A DNA stretch of 64,000 bases from Mesostigma viride (taxonomy: Eukaryota > Streptophyta > Mesostigmatophyceae > Mesostigmatales > Mesostigmataceae). Location: assembly GCA_009746045.1 (NCBI GenBank), contig RPFO01000384.1:409837-473836 (forward strand), given 5' to 3'. This document shows, piece by piece, positions 55,901 through 62,400 of this stretch. The notes beneath the pieces are model-generated. The model was not told where the DNA came from and ran no database searches. It saw nothing but the letters and a program-made list of their open reading frames with translations. Numbering within the stretch: the stretch's first letter is position 1; each line of letters begins with the position of its first letter. The translations under genes and the position numbers were made by a program.

Positions 55901-58900
55901 GTGAGCTGCCTGACTGTTAGTTCCAACATGCCGTTCTGCCCGTGCAGCTTACCCAGGGCTTCTATAGCTCGTCCCCTCCCAGGCTGGCCATCTCAGTGTT
56001 CTCCTTGGAAGGCACAATGTTGTGAGGAATCTAGCTTTCCTCCATAGCACACGTGATGCGATGATTCACCACCTCACAGGTGCATACGTTGCCGGCCACC
56101 AAGTCATCTATGGTGATGGACGACATGGGGGCAGGGGAGGTTTCCACGTCAACCTGGAGCTCCCCGGAGCGCTCTCCCTTTTACTCGATAACCAAGCGCA
56201 GCGGCTGGCCAACTCATCATGCACCAACATGAGCTCACCTGCGCTTGAGAGGTAGTTGACCTGGCGCCTCGGATCCAAGGCACCGCTCCTGTAGAGCACC
56301 AGCTCATGGATGGCCTCCCCCAGCGCCACCGCAGGGAATGCCACATGGCCAGCACCTTGAGCACGGGTCACACCCTCCGCCTCCGCCCTCCAACCCTAAA
56401 CCCACGCTAGTATGTAGACCACACACTAGGAAGCCCTTGCTAATCCCACCACCACTCGGGCACCTTGATGTAGTAGTACGACATGAGGTCGCTCTTGGCG
56501 CTGTAGCACCGGTCCTTGATGTAGACCTCCTCCAGGATGCCCAGCTGGGGGAGCATGATCTTGGGGGGACCCACCCACAGCAGGTTGCCCAGTTCCTTGT
56601 TGACGATGAAACGCAGCTCACCCATATCCCCTTGGCCACTCCTAAGGGCCACCTCTCCCGGAGCGTTACCACGCCCGCGCCTGCTGCCCGGCTCATGAGC
56701 TTGCCCCATTCAGCCATGGAGCAGACCCGGCTGGGCTTGGGCACATTCCAATAAATTGCGCTTGCCGCAACCGCTGGCTTGATGCAGTTTTCTTCACAGG
56801 CATAAATCTCCCGCGAGCTCCGCCAAATAGCCAACAGGTCGAGCAACCGCGCCTTCCCCGCCACCTCCGCCTTTGGCAGACTCACCGTGTCCGCGTGCCG
56901 TTGTTTGTATTGATTCTGCTTCCCATTCACTACTATGTATTGCATCAGCACCTTCTTGCACCTTACCTGTCGCGAAGCCACCTACGCGGCGACTGTGCTA
57001 GGCGCAGTGCTTCTTGACCCTTGTAAGGGCCTCCTCCTCCTCATTACATATCCATAGCACACCCCTGTATGGTTAGAAGGACGGTCTCAGTGCCCCCCCC
57101 CCCCCCCTACCACAGCCTATTAAGCCAACGTACCACCTTGTAAATATTGCGGTGCGTATTTGCAGTGGCGGCGCCTGGCACGCTGTCGCCGCATGCCGAT
57201 CTCACCCAGCTGCCCCGCGCGGTGTACGTTGGCCTCAGTGGGTATGGCGGCGGGAAAAGGGGGTGCACCCGCTGGGATTCTCTTCTCCTGCTTGTTGGGC
57301 CTTGTTGAGCTTGTCCAAGAGGATCGCAGTTTGTAGGACAACCTTGACAGCCGGGGTGCAGGCTGACAATGCAGCCTCCCCCCCAAGTTGCAGGAGGTGG
57401 CTTGCCACCTTCCACCCCCCCCCTCCTTGCCCCTCCACCTGCAGCAAGGTCGCCACCACCCTCATTAGGCATTCCGTGCCGACAAGTTCCCCGGCTGCTA
57501 AGCCAAGCTTGTCCATGGCCATCATGCAATGTTCGTGACCATTTTCCTGTTCTCCATGTTCCGCCGATTTCCAGGCTTAATTGCTATGACCCACAACCGG
57601 ATTCCCATCTCATTGTCGCCGGTGTCCTCAGGCACTTCCGACAGTACCCGCTCCAAAATCCGGTATTTCACGCTCATGGCTCGGCTCGGCAGCAGCACCA
57701 CTTTCAAACCTTTATTTGTTTCCCGCCCCCTCCATTCCTCCCAGCGCTGCCTTCATACATTGATGAATTTCTCGGCTGCGACCTCCCCCTCCTCTTGAAT
57801 CCCCCTCGTCATCCTGATTTTCAGCTTCCAGAGGTGCCCAAACAAACGTTGCCAACAATGCCTCCTTTCCTTGCCGACAGCCCCCACAGCTGCCGAATTG
57901 CGGACATGGCCTTCCGGCTCGGACAGTTTTCGTTGCACAGGGGTCGATGCTGGCAGCGTCTCCTCGTCGTCCACCGCGAGATCTGTCATGGCCAGCAGTT
58001 TTGCCACCAATGCTTCGTTCGGGTCATGTGCATCCAACACGTAAGCAACGTCAACGTGATCGGCGAGCAACTGCACGACTGACTTCAACTGGCTTGAGCT
58101 CCACAAACTGGCGTCCGTCACCTTCGTAGTAGTCCTCGGTACCGAAAACCTTCTCGACTCCACCCCGTGTGGCCTCCTCGGGGCTGGTGCACTTGGCCGG
58201 CAGAGTGGCGAGCTGCTTCTTTTTGGCGCTGAAGGCGACGGGCGCGTGACTGGCGGCAGCAGCCTGTGGCGTGTGCGTCCCGGCCTCCTCGCGCGCTGCC
58301 TGCCATGTTGCGCATGTTGCCTTGCGCCCTTTCGGCATTGCTGCTCAGGGCCGCACATTGGCTCCGACAGTTAGGTGCGTCAAAACAAAGGCTTGTTTCC
58401 CCTTGCTGTCGCCGCCCTTGCGAAAAGAAAAGAGGCCGACCATAGCTAGATGGGTTTGTTTTTTTCTTTTACGCGTGTCACCCGGCCATGGCCCGGACAT
58501 CCGCCATTTTTTCGCCATGCAATGTTGCGTCTCAAATTTTGCAACTTGGCATTTTAATTCCCGGCGGCTTATGTAAATGTGCCGGGGCTCTTAGGTCAAA
58601 TATTGCGTCCACGAGAGAAAAATCTTAGATGTAGCTTATCATTACATCATTAGCAAAGAACCCTAGACAGTGGCAGGTTTATCATCGAACAACGTAGCTC
58701 CTGCCACCTGGCCAGGAAGCTGGCCAAATCTTTTGCCACTGCCAATCACGATCAGGCCGGATCGGCCTCAAACAAACGGTACATGTCACGTGAACCCTAT
58801 AACCTAGCTATAAAGGCCACCCTTCCATCTCACTGTAAAGAAACTATGTATGTTCAAAGGACCACCAGTTTTTTTTATCCGCATAAGTACGCGAAAATAC

Positions 58901-59415
58901 GTCTATTATTTGAATTGTATGGCATATTTCTCAACCATGCTGCAAAACATCACGTACCAACGGTCCTTCCTTTGAAATGGTCCAAGGCCGTGCAGCCATC
59001 ACAAGCACCCCGCCAACCCCTCCGAGCTTACCAGTTGAGGCTTTGTGGCTGAGAGAGGCAAGCCGGCTCATGGCCGACAACCAGGCAAAACATGGGTGGC
59101 AGAACACCTTACACAAATTGCAGCAGTTGGGACCACCCCCTCCCTGGCAGCAATAGCCCTCCAGGTTCAAGGTAAAGCCGTCAGCTGCATGGCACTGCAG
59201 CCTGTGACTAATGTTCCCCCATTTTGGACCTTCCTACACAACATGCTAAACTGATCACGTTAAGAAACAAACGCTTGTAGGCAGTAACATCAGGGGGGAA
59301 AAAAAAACATAAGCCACCAACAGTATGTAATGATTTCTGTCATCCATTAGTATCTATCAGAGTCAGCACGCCCTGACATGCATAAAGCAACCTGTACCAT
59401 AAAAGCCTATATACG

Positions 59416-59447
<32 letters not shown>

Positions 59448-62400
59448 CGACTAAAAAAGGGAAATCCAAAATAGTGTGTCCAGCTTTGACAGCCCACACG
59501 CACCATAGCAGGAGGTCCCGGCAGCGCCATATCCAAGATTTGGTAGACCAGTGAAGCAGAGTGGCGCATCAGCGTCGCAGCCACTGTCCACACCATCAGT
59601 TGCATCGTCAACGCAAGCTGGCGTTAAGAGGGAAACAAACGGTCACAGCAAGGAGCAGAAGCAATGCCAAACACGTCCAATTCCAATACACAGATTTAAG
59701 ATGCCGTCAACCGAAGACAGCTCAAGTGCAGAAATCGAAAGACAACTTGATGACCGCCGTGATACATAGTTGACACTGCAAAACATCCCGTACCAACGAT
59801 CTTTCCTCTGCAATGGTCCAGTGCAGTGCAGCCATCACAAGCACCCCGCCAACACCTCACAGCTTACTAATTGACGTTTTGTGGCTAACAGAGGCAAGCT
59901 GGCTCATGGCCGACTGTGCCTCTCTTGTCAACCAGGCAGAACATGGGTGGCAGAACACCGAACACAACTTGCAGCGGTTGGGACCACCCCCTCACTTGCA
60001 GCACCTGCCCTACTGCATTCAAGGCAAAGCGGTAAGCTGTATGGCACTGCAACCCGTGACTGCTGAACCAACATTTGCTATCTCCCTACATGTTCACATT
60101 GACATGTTCACAGACGCTTGGGAGGCATTACCAGCAGAAAAAGAATGACGTCAAACCAGAAGCCACCTTGGATTTCTGTCAGATCAATCGGTATCTATCA
60201 GAGTCAGCACGTGCATAGCGGTCTTGTACCATAAAAGACTGTTTACTAGAAAAAGAATGCGACTAAAAGAGGGAAATCCAAAACAGTGCATCCACATTTG
60301 ACAGCCCACACGCACCATAGCAGGAACCTCCGCCAACGTTGTCTCCAACACTTGCGTACTCGGTGTAGCACACTGGGGTGACGCCCGAGCAGCCGACGTC
60401 CATCCCGCCACCACTTGCACTATCAATACAAGCTGGCGTCAGAGAGAAACAAACGGTCACAGCCAGGAGCAGAAGCAAGGCCAAACACGTCAAACCTCAA
60501 TACAGAGATATCATAATCAGTTGCAACCAAAGGCAGCTCAAATGAATCTAAATAAAAAGACACCTTGATAACCGCCGTGATAGTTGAGACTGCGAAACAG
60601 CCGGAACCAGTAGCCCTTCCTCTGCAGTGGTCCAGTGCACTGTAGCCATCACATGCACCCCGCAACCCCCACCCAACTTAAGTTGACGTTTTGTCCAGTT
60701 GACGTTTTGTACCAGTTGACGTTTTGTGGCCACCAGAGGCAAGCCGGCTCATGGCCGACAACCAGGCAGAACATGGGTGGCAGAACACCTTCCACAACTT
60801 GCAGCAGTTGGGACCACCCCCTCACTTGCAGCACCTGCCCTCCATGTTCAAGGCAAAGCGGTAAGCTGTATGGCACTGCAACCCGTGACTTCTGTTGCAT
60901 ACGGCTGGGACCTCCCGACACGCTAAACTGATCACGTCAAGAAACAAACGCTTGCAGCCAATAACATCAGGGGGAAAAAAAACGTCAAGCCAGTAGCCAC
61001 CTTGATTTCTGGCATCGATTGGTATCTATCAGAGTCAGCACATGCATAACGGAACCTGTACCATAAAAGGCTGTTTACTAAAAAAAAAGAATGCAACTAA
61101 AAGAGGGAAATCCAAATTAGTATGTCCAGCTTTGACAGCCCACACGCACCTCCGCAGTCCAACGCTGCTTGTCCCGAACCCGTACTCGGATAACCAGTTA
61201 GGCATATCGGATAAGGAGTCAGATTGCAGCCGGCGTCCCGGCCGGCACCAGCTGCACTGTCTGTACAACCTGACATAACGCAGAGAGAAGCCAACGATCA
61301 CACGCAGGAGCAGAGGCAATCCCTAACATGTCAAACCTCAATACAAGGATAGTAGTTTTGTAATAATTTGCAACCCAAGGCAGCTCAAGTGAAGAAATCA
61401 AAAGACAACTTGAACACCGCCGTAATACATAGTTGAGACAGCGAAACTGTCAGCCGGAACCAGCAACCCTTCCTCTGCAGCGGTCCCATGCAGCCATCAC
61501 AAGCACCGAGCTGACACCTCCCAGCTTCACCCGGTACTATCGGAACGACCCGGTACTGGTTACTAACGGTACTGGTATACCGGGTCCGGCTTCATAACCG
61601 GGGTACCGCTACCGGCTGGGCCATCTCTGATATCCGGTCATGCCAGGTACCCCAGCGGTACCGGTACCCAGACTAGGCTCCGGCCGCCACAGCCCCACAG
61701 GCGACCACTGACCGTCCGACTAGGGACTGGGTGCTGAGTTCCGAGTTCCGAGTAGCCCGAGTCGCCACTTACTATGCTAAAATTAAACACAGTTCAACTA
61801 GGTTGGTAGGCCCTAGTAGCCAACAACCTGTCAAGAAAAAGCTGTTGAGCTGCCTGACGTGCCTGATGCTTGCATTTGTAACTGCTCTCGAGCAGCAAGC
61901 TTACTTGGGTGCTCTCTGCGCTTGGGCTTCCATATACTGTGTTATCAATAAAAGGTGGTGGTAGATACAGATAATTAAACAAAATACATTTAATATGTAT
62001 GTAGATTATCGATCGAGAATGAATGGTAAATTACAGATGTATGTAGTATTCTATTATAATAATGAACATTCTATTATAATATTTAACATTTCTTTACACT
62101 ATACTCTATGAATAAATGAGACAACGTTCTATACAAGTAGTCTGTATACATCTTATGATATAATCTGGAGGAGCACATTCTAGGAATTTGTGAAGCCAAT
62201 TTAATGGGAGAGGCATGAAGAGGGGACAAAATTTGAGCACTTCCATTGGCATATACTACTTGGACGGTGGATATTGGCGATAACCTCTTGACTCTGCGGC
62301 TAAGATGGTGCGGTGCAAACTGCGTTGCGGACAACGGTGAAGAGCTTGCTTCAAACTGTAACCCACCCACCCACCCACCCACCCTCCCTCCCTCCCTCCC

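Larger units (their letters stand above)
53870..58600 (-). mobile_element. Degenerate DIRS-like (tyrosine-recombinase) retroelement
   Basis: Gene order on the minus strand is gag-like (58338-57235), RT (56981-56140), RNase H (55517-54969) and tyrosine recombinase (54736-54140), the order of DIRS elements. All parts carry frameshifts or stops. Ends are approximate; the palindromic repeats at 53828 may mark the 3' terminus. It lies in the intron between modules M3 and M4. Confidence 0.7.

Noticed and set aside
41669-60926. Repeated blocks LQCHAAYRFALN, CLVVGHEPACLC and ACDGYxALDHC as further exons of each unit
   Set aside because: In the phase required by the 1-1 modules the first block hits TGA (TTGCCTTGA) in most copies, and phases of the others vary. 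The gene is complete without them. They are conserved intron.
36573-61319. Minus ORFs beginning MTCLALLLLLAVTVCFSLTP and similar, looking like many small secreted proteins
   Set aside because: The hydrophobic part is the pyrimidine-rich intron 3' end translated by chance. It precedes an AG acceptor, and true coding starts after GACGCCAG-type acceptors.
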